Under the pieces are notes generated by a model. That model was given only the letters and a program-made list of their open reading frames with translations. It ran no database searches and had not been told where the DNA came from. A DNA stretch of 64,000 nucleotides from Priestia aryabhattai B8W22 (GTDB taxonomy: Bacteria > Bacillota > Bacilli > Bacillales > Bacillaceae_H): NCBI RefSeq assembly GCF_000956595.1, contig NZ_JYOO01000023.1:1-64000 (forward strand). The letters run 5' to 3'. Of the stretch, positions 37,378-47,066 are shown one piece after another; within the stretch, counting starts at the first letter, position 1; the number at the start of each line of letters is the position of its first letter. The translations under genes and the position numbers were made by a program.

Positions 37378-40179
37378 GTGAATAAACGCTTTGTTGTGGT
37401 AGATCTTGAAACGACGGGACATTCTCCAAAACAAGGAGATAAAATGATTCAATTTGCTGCTGTCATAGTAGAAGACGGCAAAATTGTTGAACGTTTTTCT
37501 AGTTTTTTAAATCCTGGTATGGATATTCCGCCTTTTATTACACAACTAACTAACATTCAAAATGATATGGTGAAAGATGCGCCTTTATTTGAAGAAATTT
37601 CACCTAAAATTATAGAATTGCTAGATGATGCTTATTTTGTTGCACATAATGTGGCATTTGATTTAACTTTTTTACAAGAAGAACTCTATCAGTGCGGGAT
37701 GGAGACGCTTTATAATTCAACCGTAGATACCGTCGAACTGGCCCGGATTCTGCTGCCTACAGTTGATGGGTACAAACTTAGCCAATTAGCTGAGTATTTA
37801 CATATTGAACATGAAAACCCTCATCAAGCAGATAGTGATGCAGAAGTAACGGCACGTATTTTACTTTTACTAATTGAAAAATTAAAGAAGCTCCCTTTAA
37901 CAACCTTGAAGCAGCTATACGCGCTAAGCTTACACTTTAAAAGTGAAATTGGAGAACTGATTCAACAAGTTATAGATGATAAAAGTTATGCCGAGGATGA
38001 TTCTTATGAATTTATACATGGCATTGCGCTAAACAAATATCAGCCGCATTCAGCTAATGAAAAGCAGCACTCTCATACTTACGAAATATTTGAAACTGAA
38101 AAGCAAAAGCTGTTCCATCAGGCTCTGCCATTGTTTGAAGAACGAAAAGGGCAGTGGGAGATGATGAACTTTGTACAAGAGTGCTTTGCAGGTAACGAGC
38201 ATGCTTTAATTGAAGCCGGGACCGGTATCGGTAAAACCTACGCTTATTTAGTTCCTGCCGTGTTTTATGCTTCTGTTCATCACCACCCAGTCATTATCTC
38301 AACTAACACGGTAACGCTTCAGCAGCAAATCATCGAAAAAGATGTGCCCATTCTAGAAAAGATTGTTCCGTTTCCTGTTACAGCAGCTGTTTTAAAAGGA
38401 AGAGAACATTACATTAGTATAAGAAAATTTATTCAGCTCTTAAAAGAGCGCAATAATAATTACGATGCGATCCTCACAAAAGCGAAGCTGCTTATTTGGC
38501 TGACGGAAACGGAAACGGGCGACAGCGATGAAATAAACCTGCCTTCTGGAGGCAAACTTTTTTGGGAGCAGCTAAATGAAAGCAATCCGTCTCCAAGTGA
38601 CTTTAAGCATCCTTGGAAACTTTATTCTTTTTATGAACGAGCGCAGAACAGAGCGCAAAATGCCCATATAGTAGTGACAAATCATCGCTTGCTGTTGATG
38701 GATGTAATGAGTAATCATGAGCTGCTACCTGATTATAAACAGATTATTATTGACGAGGCTCATCACTTAGAAGACATTGCCGGAGAAGAACTGGGAGAGC
38801 GCTTAGATTATTTTGCGGTTCATGCGCTATTAAACCGAATCGGAACCATTCAAGACAAAGGGCTGTTAAAAAAAGTTCATCATACGCTTGTAAAATATAG
38901 CATCGAGCTTAACACTGAATTTCTTCAAAATTTGTTTGTGCAGCTTCATTCTGAGTGCGATGACTTATTTCGTTTGATTCATTCTTTTGTTCAAAAAAGA
39001 ACGGGCAATCAGCAGGGTGAGATTGGAAGAAGCAGCTATCGGTATAAAGTGGAAAAAGAGCATGGGCATTACTGGACGGCTATTCAAGAAGCAGCGTCGC
39101 GCATTCGTTTTTTAATTCACGATCTTTTTACATGGAATGATGGGGCAAGACATTCCTTTAACGATCTATATGACAAAGCCACAAAAAATGAACAGTCATC
39201 TCTTCATGAATTTCAAACGGCTGTTAAAGGGTTTGAGCATATATCTCAGCAAATAGAAAAGCTTTTGTTCAAACAGCAGAGTAATCACGTAACGTGGTTT
39301 GAGATTGAACCAAAAGGAGCAGCAAATGCTACGTATATCTATAGTCAGCCTACTTCCATTGCCGATACGCTGGCTGATGAATTTTTTGCCAAGAAACAAA
39401 GCGTTATTTTAACTTCGGCTACATTGACGGTGAATGGAACATTTGATTATTTAATTCAAGAGCTAGGGTTATATGACTTTCAGCCTGCTCAACTTATTCT
39501 TCCTTCCGAGTTTGATTATGAGAAGCAAGCTAAAGTCTATATTCCTCAAGATATGCCTGCTGTTAACGAAGTATCATTATATGAGTATAGCGCTATGATG
39601 GCAGAAAGTATTCTTGACGTAGCCAAAGTAACAAATGGTCGTATGCTGGTGCTTTTTACTTCATATGACATGTTGAAAGCTACGTATGGTTATTTAAAAG
39701 AGTTAAACGATCTTGAAGAGTTCGTCCTGCTCGGTCAAGGAGTCACAACTAGAAATCGTAATAGACTGTTAAAAGACTTCAGCCAGTTTGAGCATTCCAT
39801 TCTTTTAGGTACAAACAGCCTGTGGGAAGGAATTGATCTGCCAGGAGATTTATTATCATGTCTCGTAATAGTCAGACTTCCTTTTTCATCTCCAAATCAA
39901 CCTCTGCTGACAGCTAAATTTGAGCAGATGAAAAAAGAAGGGAAAAGTCCTTTTATGAATTATTCACTTCCTCAGGCCGTTATCCGTTTTAAACAAGGAT
40001 TTGGACGGTTGATTCGTTCAAAAAGTGACCGAGGAGCTATATTTATTTTTGATAATCGTATTACGCGAACAGCATATGGATACCATTTCCTTCACTCGCT
40101 TCCAAAAGTCCAAGTTGTTCAAAAAACGTTTTCGAATATCTTACTGGACTACAAAGAATGGTGGAATGAAAAGACTTGA
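37378..40179 (+). CDS. dinG: DinG-type 3-prime exonuclease/helicase-like protein
   Basis: Gram-positive DinG: an N-terminal DEDDh exonuclease (VVVDLETTGHSP, later HNVAFDLTFL and HQADSDAEVT) fused to an XPD-like SF2 helicase region with Walker A EAGTGIGKT (about residue 279-287), IIDEAHH (about 460) and C-terminal GTNSLWEGIDLPG and GFGRLIRS. The four FeS cysteines of E. coli DinG are not evident, as in B. subtilis. GTG 37378 after GAGGTG gives 933 residues. It ends at a terminator overlapping its stop. Confidence 0.93.
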   Translation: MNKRFVVVDLETTGHSPKQGDKMIQFAAVIVEDGKIVERFSSFLNPGMDIPPFITQLTNIQNDMVKDAPLFEEISPKIIELLDDAYFVAHNVAFDLTFLQEELYQCGMETLYNSTVDTVELARILLPTVDGYKLSQLAEYLHIEHENPHQADSDAEVTARILLLLIEKLKKLPLTTLKQLYALSLHFKSEIGELIQQVIDDKSYAEDDSYEFIHGIALNKYQPHSANEKQHSHTYEIFETEKQKLFHQALPLFEERKGQWEMMNFVQECFAGNEHALIEAGTGIGKTYAYLVPAVFYASVHHHPVIISTNTVTLQQQIIEKDVPILEKIVPFPVTAAVLKGREHYISIRKFIQLLKERNNNYDAILTKAKLLIWLTETETGDSDEINLPSGGKLFWEQLNESNPSPSDFKHPWKLYSFYERAQNRAQNAHIVVTNHRLLLMDVMSNHELLPDYKQIIIDEAHHLEDIAGEELGERLDYFAVHALLNRIGTIQDKGLLKKVHHTLVKYSIELNTEFLQNLFVQLHSECDDLFRLIHSFVQKRTGNQQGEIGRSSYRYKVEKEHGHYWTAIQEAASRIRFLIHDLFTWNDGARHSFNDLYDKATKNEQSSLHEFQTAVKGFEHISQQIEKLLFKQQSNHVTWFEIEPKGAANATYIYSQPTSIADTLADEFFAKKQSVILTSATLTVNGTFDYLIQELGLYDFQPAQLILPSEFDYEKQAKVYIPQDMPAVNEVSLYEYSAMMAESILDVAKVTNGRMLVLFTSYDMLKATYGYLKELNDLEEFVLLGQGVTTRNRNRLLKDFSQFEHSILLGTNSLWEGIDLPGDLLSCLVIVRLPFSSPNQPLLTAKFEQMKKEGKSPFMNYSLPQAVIRFKQGFGRLIRSKSDRGAIFIFDNRITRTAYGYHFLHSLPKVQVVQKTFSNILLDYKEWWNEKT

Positions 40180-40201
40180 GCAGACGCTTAAGTCTTTTTT
40201 T
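40169..40201 (+). terminator. dinG terminator
   Basis: AGACTTGAGC/GCTTAAGTCT stem and a seven-T run; the stem includes the dinG stop codon. Confidence 0.8.
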
Positions 40202-40267
40202 ATGCATACTGTTTCTTCACTTGAGAGACGATAGTAATATACTATGATAAGCAAATGAGGACAGTGT

Positions 40268-41065
40268 ATGATTAAAATGTTGATAAGTGCTGTACTGTTT
40301 TTTGGTTTTATGAACTATTCGGTTTCAGCAGCCGTCATTCAAAACGTAGATTTTGGTTTACAAGCTGATGAAATAGTGATCACCTTTCTACCTCTTTCAG
40401 CTGGAGAAGCAAGTCTGATTCAAGACGGAAGCGATGAGACCATTTTGATAAATACCGGAAGTGCATCTTCCTATCCCGAGCTAAAGAAGTGGCTGCAGCG
40501 ATATAAAGTAAAAAAAATCAACCAATTAATAATTACGAAACAGCAAAAGTACTATAATTCAAATGTTCAGCGAGCTGTGAACGATTATCATATAGAGCGT
40601 ATTATTGCCCCCGCTCAGTATCAGGCGGAATTTCAAACAGAGAAGTGGAAAGAAAATGATTTATTTCAGTTAACAGATAATATACACGTTGATGTCTTGC
40701 ACGCATCGAAGCAAAAAACAGCTGCTATGGATCTATTATTCACGATCGGAGAACATCGGATTCTATATGCAATGAGCAGCTCAAATGAAGTAGAAGAAAA
40801 GTTTTTGCGTATTCCTCTTACCGATGTAGCTGTATTGAAAGTTCCTAATTTTGGAGAAGGAGCCTTTTTTTCGAATGCATTTTTGAAGCAATTAAACACA
40901 CAGCTTGCGGTTATGTTCACTAAACCAGACCGTTCTTATTCCGGACAGCTACTTTCAAATTTAACGGCTGAATGGATTGAAATATATGACGTAAGGGAGG
41001 GGAGCGCTTACTCTATTAAAATGTCGCTAAAATCCTATGATGTGATGAAATTTTCTGCAAAATAA
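40268..41065 (+). CDS. Secreted degenerate metallo-beta-lactamase-fold (ComEC-like) protein
   Basis: A 265-residue protein with a signal peptide (MIKMLISAVLFFGFMNYSVSAA). The layout ITFLPLSAGEASLI, then ETILINTGS, then LKKWLQRYKVKKINQLIITK parallels the C-terminal metallo-beta-lactamase domain of ComEC. However, the expected GQGD is SAGE and the HxHxDH zinc motif after LIIT is replaced by KQQKYYNSNV, so the catalytic metal site is gone. It is probably exported and non-catalytic. The gene stands alone between dinG and ypmA; function is unknown. Confidence 0.72.
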   Translation: MIKMLISAVLFFGFMNYSVSAAVIQNVDFGLQADEIVITFLPLSAGEASLIQDGSDETILINTGSASSYPELKKWLQRYKVKKINQLIITKQQKYYNSNVQRAVNDYHIERIIAPAQYQAEFQTEKWKENDLFQLTDNIHVDVLHASKQKTAAMDLLFTIGEHRILYAMSSSNEVEEKFLRIPLTDVAVLKVPNFGEGAFFSNAFLKQLNTQLAVMFTKPDRSYSGQLLSNLTAEWIEIYDVREGSAYSIKMSLKSYDVMKFSAK

Positions 41066-41253
41066 ACAAATTTCCTTTTGCAAAAAGAGGTAAATTCCTT
41101 ATAATATTATATATGTTTACTTATTTATTCGGTTTTTACGCAAAACGTACAGACTGGATTGCTGAGTGAAAAAGATGACGATGGTTTTTGATACCTGTTA
41201 TAATACGGATATCGTCATTTTTGCGTCGTGATAGACGAGCTAGGAGGGTTACA

Positions 41254-41424
41254 ATGGAAAGCAGGATTGAAGTATTATCAACTGTCCGCGTGGAAAATTC
41301 CTCGGATTTATATAAAATTGTTGATAGTTTGAATCGCACGTTAAAAAAGCAAGATTTGATGTTCGGATTAGCGTTAGATGAAGAAGATCAAAGCAAAGCT
41401 GTATTTACAATTTATCGTACATAA
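41254..41424 (+). CDS. ypmA: Small conserved protein YpmA
   Basis: ATG 41254 follows AGGAGGGTT and gives 56 residues, the B. subtilis YpmA length. The upstream open frame to 41188 crosses the promoter and has no ribosome site. The sequence (MESRIEVLSTVRVENSSDLY...TIYRT) suggests a small alpha/beta fold. Function is unknown. It begins the ypmA-ypmB-aspB-asnS run. Confidence 0.85.
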   Translation: MESRIEVLSTVRVENSSDLYKIVDSLNRTLKKQDLMFGLALDEEDQSKAVFTIYRT

Positions 41425-41435
41425 GTAGGGATTTT

Positions 41436-41924
41436 ATGAAAAAGTTAATTATTGTAGCGGTAACTGCTGTGCTTTTAATTATCGGGGGCATTTCTTTTAG
41501 CATTTATCACTCGTCCGTGAAGGATGTTCATTCTGCTGAGGAAAAAGCAGCATCCCAAGCAAAAAAAGAATTTAATTTGAAATCTGTCACAAGCACCCAG
41601 CCATATTTCGGCAATCATGCATTTTATGTAGTAGAAGGTACAAACCGAAGCAATCAAAAGGTAATTGCTTGGATGCCTAAAAGCAAAAAACAAACAGCTG
41701 TTTTAAAGAAAGCAAGCAGCGGGATCACAAAAGAGAAAGCCATTTCCATTGTGAAAAATGATAAAAACCCGCAGGAAATTAAGTCGGTGCGCCTAGGCAT
41801 TGAAAATAAAAAGCCGCTGTGGGAAGTAACATATGTGGATAAAGATAAGAAACATTTAACATACTATTATCTTGATTTCTCTAGCGGTGAATTTATAAAA
41901 CGATACAGCTTATCTCAATCATAA
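41436..41924 (+). CDS. ypmB: YpmB, PepSY/DUF5590-like envelope protein
   Basis: A 162-residue protein with an N-terminal membrane anchor (LIIVAVTAVLLIIGGISFSIY) and an extracytoplasmic part with two PepSY-like repeats: one around AEEKAASQAKKEFNLKSV and one around TKEKAISIVKNDKNPQEI leading into GIENKKPLWEVTYVD. Position between ypmA and aspB matches B. subtilis. Function is unknown; PepSY domains often inhibit or chaperone proteases. Confidence 0.88.
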   Translation: MKKLIIVAVTAVLLIIGGISFSIYHSSVKDVHSAEEKAASQAKKEFNLKSVTSTQPYFGNHAFYVVEGTNRSNQKVIAWMPKSKKQTAVLKKASSGITKEKAISIVKNDKNPQEIKSVRLGIENKKPLWEVTYVDKDKKHLTYYYLDFSSGEFIKRYSLSQS

Positions 41925-42004
41925 ATCGTTTATACCATATGAAATACCATATGTGTCATAATATAAGATTTCAGCGCTTTATGAAAATGAAGCCAACTTT
42001 TTAT

Positions 42005-42032
42005 CTATAATCAGCCCGCGGGCTGATTATAG
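42005..42032. repeat. 28-bp perfect palindrome upstream of aspB
   Basis: The 14-base half-site at 42005-42018 (ending CAGCCCG) is exactly complementary to 42019-42032 with no spacer. It lies 25 bases upstream of the aspB start codon and has no T-run, so an operator or mRNA hairpin is more likely than a terminator. Confidence 0.85.
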
Positions 42033-42057
42033 CTTTAGTTCATAGGGGGAGATTTTA

Positions 42058-43241
42058 GTGAAGTTAGCAAAACGTGTATCAGCATTAACGCCATCATCAA
42101 CATTAGCGATTACAGCAAAAGCGAAAGAATTGAAAGCGGCTGGTCATGATGTGATTGGACTTGGAGCAGGGGAACCTGATTTTAATACGCCGCAGCACAT
42201 TTTAGAAGCGGCTGTTACAGCAATGAATGATGGTCAGACAAAATATACGCCAGCAGGCGGCCTTGCACCATTAAAAGAAGCGGTAATTGAAAAATTCAAA
42301 CGCGATCAAGGCCTGACGTATTCACCTTCTGAAATTATTGTTTGTACAGGTGCTAAGCACGCACTGTATACGTTATTTCAAGTTCTGTTAGACGAAGGTG
42401 ACGAAGTGATTATCCCAACTCCTTACTGGGTAAGTTATCCTGAGCAAGTAAAGTTAGCAGAAGGTGCACCAGTATTCGTTGAAGGTTCTGAAAATAACGA
42501 ATTTAAAATCACACCTGAACAATTAGAAGCGGCTATTACTGCTAAAACCAAAGCTGTTATTATCAATTCACCAAGCAACCCAACAGGTATGATTTACACA
42601 AGAGAAGAGCTTCAAGCTTTAGGAGAAGTTTGCTTGAAGCACGACATTTTTATCGTATCAGATGAAATTTATGAAAAGCTTGTGTATGGTCAAAATGAAC
42701 ATGTATCGATTGCACAGCTTTCACCAGCGTTAAAAGAAAAACAATTATCATTAACGGTGTTTCTAAGTCACATTCCATGACGGGCTGGCGCATTGGATAT
42801 GCGGCTGGTGATGCTACAGTTATTAAAGCGATGACAAACCTAGCGAGTCACAGCACGTCAAATCCAACATCTATTGCTCAATATGCAACAATTGCTGCTT
42901 ATAACGGCACTCAGGAGCCGGTGGAAATGATGCGACAAGCTTTTGAAGAGCGTCTAAACGTAATTCATGAAAAGCTGATTAACATTCCAGGGTTCTCATG
43001 CTTAAAACCACAAGGTGCTTTCTACTTATTCCCTAATGCAATTGAAGCTGCAAAATTAACTGGTTTTGATACAGTTGATGCATGGGTAGAAGCTATTTTA
43101 GAAGAAGAGAAGGTAGCCCTAGTTCCTGGATCAGGATTCGGTTCACCTGAAAACGTACGTCTTTCTTATGCTACATCACTAGATCTGCTAGAAAAGGCAT
43201 TGGAACGAATTCAATCATTCATGACTCGTCATATGAAATAA
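42058..43241 (+). pseudogene. aspB: Aspartate aminotransferase AspB, single-base frameshift
   Basis: Class I PLP aminotransferase interconverting aspartate/2-oxoglutarate and oxaloacetate/glutamate. The first 228 or so codons (MKLAKRVSALTPSSTLAI to ALKEK) and the last about 165 (from the IINGVSKSHS frame to the end) lie in different frames. The span of 1184 bases is one short of 395 codons. The break is in the A5 run at 42737-42741; one more A restores EKTIIINGVSKSHSMTGWR, which holds the PLP lysine. As written, the product stops at 42780 without the active-site Lys. This is a sequencing error or a real disruption. Confidence 0.9.
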
Positions 43242-43258
43242 AAAAGATTATATTTTTT

Positions 43259-43309
43259 AAAAAAAGAGCCTTTTAGCACAAATCACACGTGTTAGAAGGC
43301 TCTTTTTGT
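43259..43309 (+). terminator. Terminator between aspB and asnS
   Basis: AAAGAGCCTT/AAGGCTCTTT outer stem with inner TAGCAC/GTGTTA pairing, then T5. Confidence 0.8.
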
Positions 43310-43396
43310 TTGTTACTTGTTATTATGTTTGTCGAAATGTATAATAGGATGGCATACATAATTACGAAATGTAAGTTTTTTGGAGGGATATTAATC

Positions 43397-44689
43397 GTGA
43401 AAATTACGATTTCAGAAGCAAGCAAGCATGTAGGAAAAGAAGTAACAATTGGTGCTTGGTTAGCGAATAAACGTTCAAGTGGTAAAATCGCCTTTTTACA
43501 GCTGCGCGATGGATCAGGATTCATGCAAGGAGTAGTTGTAAAAGCTGAAGTAGAAGAAGAAACTTTTAAATTAGCTAAATCTATGACGCAAGAATCATCA
43601 CTATATGTAACAGGTGTGGTACGTGAAGATGAGCGCTCACCGTTTGGCTATGAGTTAACAGTTACAAGCCTTGAAGTTATTCATGAAGCTGTTGATTATC
43701 CAATTACGCCAAAAGAACATGGAACAGAGTTCTTAATGGATAACCGTCATTTATGGCTGCGTTCTAAACGTCAACATGCTGTTATGAAAGTTCGTAACGA
43801 AATTATTCGTGCAACGTATGAATTCTTTAACGAAAACGGGTTTACAAAAGTAGATCCTCCAATCCTAACAGGAAGTGCTCCTGAAGGAACAACAGAATTA
43901 TTCCACACGAAATATTTTGACGAAGATGCATATCTTTCACAAAGTGGACAGCTTTATATGGAAGCAGCGGCAATGGCGCTTGGAAAAGTATTTTCATTCG
44001 GTCCAACGTTCCGCGCTGAAAAATCTAAAACACGCCGTCATTTAATTGAGTTTTGGATGATTGAACCAGAGATGGCTTTCTACCAATTCGAAGATAACTT
44101 GAAAGTACAGGAAGAGTATGTGTCTCATGTCGTACAGTCTGTTTTAACAAACTGTAAGTTAGAGTTAAATGTACTAGGCCGTGATACATCTAAGTTAGAA
44201 CAAATTAAAGCGCCATTCCCTCGTATCTCGTACGATGAGGCTCTTAAATTCTTACATGAAAAAGGATTTACAGACATTCAGTGGGGAGATGACTTTGGAG
44301 CACCGCATGAAACGGCTATCGCAGAAAGCTATGACAAGCCGGTATTCATTACACACTATCCAACGTCATTAAAACCATTTTATATGCAGCCAGATCCAAC
44401 AAATGAAGACGTAGTATTATGTGCAGACTTAATCGCACCAGAAGGCTACGGAGAAATCATTGGAGGCTCTGAACGTATTCATGATCAAGAGCTTTTAGCT
44501 CAGCGTGTAGAAGAGCACAAATTAGATACAGAAACGTATAAGTGGTATTTAGAGCTTCGTAAGTATGGCTCAGTTCCACATTCAGGATTTGGTTTAGGCC
44601 TTGAGCGTACGGTAGCATGGATTAGCGGCGTAGAACACGTTCGTGAAACGATTCCATTCCCACGCTTATTAAACCGTTTATACCCGTAA
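43397..44689 (+). CDS. asnS: Asparaginyl-tRNA synthetase
   Basis: Class IIb synthetase charging tRNA-Asn. GTG 43397 nine bases after GGAGGG gives 430 residues, as in B. subtilis; the longer frame to 43289 runs through the preceding terminator. The OB-fold anticodon domain ([25 protein letters not shown]) is followed by the catalytic core: motif 2 [22 protein letters not shown] and motif 3 [15 protein letters not shown]. No T-box leader was seen in the short upstream gap. Confidence 0.96.
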   Translation: MKITISEASKHVGKEVTIGAWLANKRSSGKIAFLQLRDGSGFMQGVVVKAEVEEETFKLAKSMTQESSLYVTGVVREDERSPFGYELTVTSLEVIHEAVDYPITPKEHGTEFLMDNRHLWLRSKRQHAVMKVRNEIIRATYEFFNENGFTKVDPPILTGSAPEGTTELFHTKYFDEDAYLSQSGQLYMEAAAMALGKVFSFGPTFRAEKSKTRRHLIEFWMIEPEMAFYQFEDNLKVQEEYVSHVVQSVLTNCKLELNVLGRDTSKLEQIKAPFPRISYDEALKFLHEKGFTDIQWGDDFGAPHETAIAESYDKPVFITHYPTSLKPFYMQPDPTNEDVVLCADLIAPEGYGEIIGGSERIHDQELLAQRVEEHKLDTETYKWYLELRKYGSVPHSGFGLGLERTVAWISGVEHVRETIPFPRLLNRLYP

Positions 44690-44696
44690 GGAAGTG

Positions 44697-44736
44697 AAAA
44701 AGTATTCTGACTTTTATAGTCAGGATACTTTTTTAG
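44697..44736 (+). terminator. asnS terminator
   Basis: AAAAAGTATTCTGAC and GTCAGGATACTTTTT arms around a 7-base loop, then T-run. Confidence 0.85.
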
Positions 44737-45024
44737 CTTTTTTTATGAATCATAAAAAGAAAAGAAAAACGAGGCTTTTACTTATATCACAAGGAAACAA
44801 AGGCAAACATAGAAGAGAGTCTAACTTAAAAGGGAGTTGCAATTCTCGAAAAAATAAGTTAGTGTAATATTCTTGGAAGGAAGTCATCGTTCGTATATAT
44901 TTTATATGTGCAGAGCAATGGTACGGTTTCAGCGGAAAGTTTTACATAGAAGCTTTTTTAGCTTCGAATAATTATTACTTTGACTATAAACTTCATGATA
45001 TACTAACTACTGAGGTGTTCGGAT
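44737..45024. other. Intergenic region asnS-dnaD
   Basis: About 290 bases with no credible gene. A small GAAGCT/AGCTTC hairpin with T-rich loop lies near 44950-44967, and AT-rich promoter-like sequence precedes dnaD. Nothing else was recognised. Confidence 0.5.
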
Positions 45025-45732
45025 ATGAAAAAAGAAACGTTAATTGAATGGTTTGAACAAGGCACAGTTTCAATTCCGAAGCTGCTGTTTAATCACTATA
45101 GCGATTTGGGAATGAACGAAACGGAATTCATGACGTTAATGCATATTTATGTTTCCATTGAAGGCGGTGAAGGTTTCCCGACACCTAATGAATTGGCGGC
45201 AAAAATGAGTATTTCAAGTGCTGTCTGTATGGATACGCTGCGAGCATTAATTCAGCGCGGCTTTTTATCTATTGAGCAAGATCAACAGCAAAACGCCCTT
45301 ATTTGTGAACGTTATTCATTAAAACCGCTTTGGGAAAAGCTTATTCATCATATGATGCACGAAACAAGAGAAGTAGAAAAAAGCGAAGAAGAACAAGAAG
45401 AGCTTAATTTATATACAATGTTTGAAAAAGAGTTTGGCAGAGCATTGTCTCCGTTTGAATGCGAAACGCTAGCGATGTGGATTGATCAAGATCATCATGA
45501 TCCAATTATTATTAAAGCGGCGCTAAGAGAGTCGGTGATGTCTGGAAAATTAAACTTCCGGTATATTGATCGTATTTTATTTGAATGGAAGAAAAACGGC
45601 ATTCAGACCATTGATCAAGCCCGCAAGCATAGCCAAAAATTTCGTCAAAATCAACAGCCCAAAAAACTATCTTCTGTTAACCCTTCTCAGTCTACATCAG
45701 CCATTCCTTTTTTTAATTGGCTAGAGCAATGA
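45025..45732 (+). CDS. dnaD: DNA replication initiation protein DnaD
   Basis: Primosomal protein acting with DnaA, DnaB and DnaI to load the helicase. The 235 residues contain the N-terminal winged-helix oligomerisation domain (TEFMTLMHIYVSIEGGEGFPTPNELAAKM) and the C-terminal DnaD/DnaB2 domain with the conserved YxxxI-like segment (FRYIDRILFEWKKNGI). ATG 45025 follows GAGGTGTTC. Gene order asnS-dnaD-nth-ypoC-ponA-recU is that of B. subtilis. Confidence 0.95.
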   Translation: MKKETLIEWFEQGTVSIPKLLFNHYSDLGMNETEFMTLMHIYVSIEGGEGFPTPNELAAKMSISSAVCMDTLRALIQRGFLSIEQDQQQNALICERYSLKPLWEKLIHHMMHETREVEKSEEEQEELNLYTMFEKEFGRALSPFECETLAMWIDQDHHDPIIIKAALRESVMSGKLNFRYIDRILFEWKKNGIQTIDQARKHSQKFRQNQQPKKLSSVNPSQSTSAIPFFNWLEQ

Positions 45733-45738
45733 CAGGAT

Positions 45739-45788
45739 AAAAAGCTGCTTCAAGATCCAAGTAATTGAATCTTGAAGCAGCTTTTTTA
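45739..45788 (+). terminator. dnaD terminator
   Basis: 17-bp arms AAAAGCTGCTTCAAGAT and complement, short loop, six T residues. Confidence 0.9.
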
Positions 45789-45872
45789 AAAGAGTATGGA
45801 CAAAAGTAGCATTTGACAGGAACCCTATTGTAAAATAGGAGGGAACTACCTGTAAGAAGAAGGAGAACTAGT

Positions 45873-46544
45873 ATGTTAACGTTAAAACAAATCAGACAGT
45901 GCCTAGATGCTATGGCAGAAATGTTTCCTGACGCCCACTGTGAGTTAAATCATCGGAATCCCTTTGATTTAGTCATTGCCGTGGCGCTATCTGCTCAGTG
46001 CACAGATGCTTTAGTCAACCGCGTAACAGCGGATTTATTCAAGAAATATCAAACGCCTGAAGACTATTTAGCCGTTTCGTTAGAAGAGCTGCAGCAAGAT
46101 ATTAGATCAATCGGGTTATATAGGAACAAAGCTAAAAATATTCAAAAGCTCTGCCGTATGCTCATTGATGAATACGGAGGAGAAGTTCCAAAAGATCGTG
46201 ATGAGCTTACCAATCTTCCAGGAGTAGGGCGTAAGACGGCTAATGTTGTTGTATCCGTAGCTTTTGGAGTACCGTCAATAGCAGTAGATACGCATGTAGA
46301 ACGTGTAAGTAAACGCCTTGGAATTTGCAGGTGGAAAGATTCCGTTTTGGAAGTAGAAAAAACGCTGATGAGAAAAATTCCGAAAGATGAATGGTCCGTT
46401 ACGCATCATCGACTTATCTTTTTTGGACGCTATCACTGTAAAGCACAGTCTCCTCAATGTCATGTCTGCCCGCTTCTTGATCTTTGCCGAGAAGGAAAGA
46501 AACGAATGAAAGGAAAAGAGAAGAAGACAGATGTTACCGATTGA
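45873..46544 (+). CDS. nth: Endonuclease III
   Basis: Bifunctional DNA glycosylase/AP lyase that removes oxidised pyrimidines. Visible: the helix-hairpin-helix LPGVGRKTANVV, catalytic Lys in the same helix region, catalytic Asp in AVDTHVERV, and the [4Fe-4S] cysteines CKAQSPQCHVCPLLDLC. 223 residues, ATG 45873 after GAAGGAGAAC. The gene end overlaps ypoC by 14 bases, indicating coupling. Confidence 0.96.
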   Translation: MLTLKQIRQCLDAMAEMFPDAHCELNHRNPFDLVIAVALSAQCTDALVNRVTADLFKKYQTPEDYLAVSLEELQQDIRSIGLYRNKAKNIQKLCRMLIDEYGGEVPKDRDELTNLPGVGRKTANVVVSVAFGVPSIAVDTHVERVSKRLGICRWKDSVLEVEKTLMRKIPKDEWSVTHHRLIFFGRYHCKAQSPQCHVCPLLDLCREGKKRMKGKEKKTDVTD

Positions 46545-47031
46545 AGTACCGTCACATTTCATATGCGAACCATTTTATTCAAAAGAAGATCGGGTTCTTG
46601 AAACAGATGTAAAAAATGGAAGAAATTATTTTGCTTATGATATTTTATACGATGTACATAAAGAAACGAAAACACCTTGGAGTGATGTTCAAAAGAACAT
46701 ACTGCCATTTTTTGAAAAGTGGGAAACTCAAAGGGAAGAACTGTATACGCTTTTTTCTCAGCGAAAAGCAAAAGAAGCAGCGCCTTGTATGAAACAAGCT
46801 GCTGCTATGTATATTAGTTTACTGTTTTGGATTAATGGACAACCCGTTCGGCGTTTAAATCGGCTGCAAGAAGACATAGCGAACCTAACCTATAAGCCTA
46901 TTAACTGTGCTGAGAGGCTTCTGTTTTTGCTGCAGCGAGTTTCTTCTTATCAAGCGTATATTCAGCTGACAGAATTATTTAATGAGCTGCGTAAGCAATA
47001 TGCAAAAATGCTTATTCTTCACAAGAAATAA
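46531..47031 (+). CDS. ypoC: YpoC family protein
   Basis: A 166-residue soluble, mostly helical protein of unknown function. Its ATG lies within the last codons of nth, with AGAGAAGAAGACAG upstream as ribosome site. Conserved-looking stretches are PWSDVQKNILPFFEKWE and SLLFWINGQPVRRLNRLQ. Length and position between nth and ponA match B. subtilis YpoC. Confidence 0.85.
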   Translation: MLPIEVPSHFICEPFYSKEDRVLETDVKNGRNYFAYDILYDVHKETKTPWSDVQKNILPFFEKWETQREELYTLFSQRKAKEAAPCMKQAAAMYISLLFWINGQPVRRLNRLQEDIANLTYKPINCAERLLFLLQRVSSYQAYIQLTELFNELRKQYAKMLILHKK

Positions 47032-47057
47032 AGCCCCTACACGTGTAGGGGCTTTTT
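47030..47057. terminator. Bidirectional terminator between ypoC and ponA
   Basis: AAAGCCCCTACAC and GTGTAGGGGCTTT arms meet without a spacer, with T/A tracts either side. Confidence 0.9.
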
Positions 47058-47066
47058 ACTGCTACG

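Noticed and set aside
42058-42780. Two separate aminotransferase genes instead of one broken aspB
   Set aside because: The halves are non-overlapping parts of a single fold and add to the normal length after one base is restored.
43289-43396. Longer N-terminus for asnS
   Set aside because: It would run through the aspB terminator and give about 36 extra residues not seen in the family; GTG 43397 has the ribosome site.
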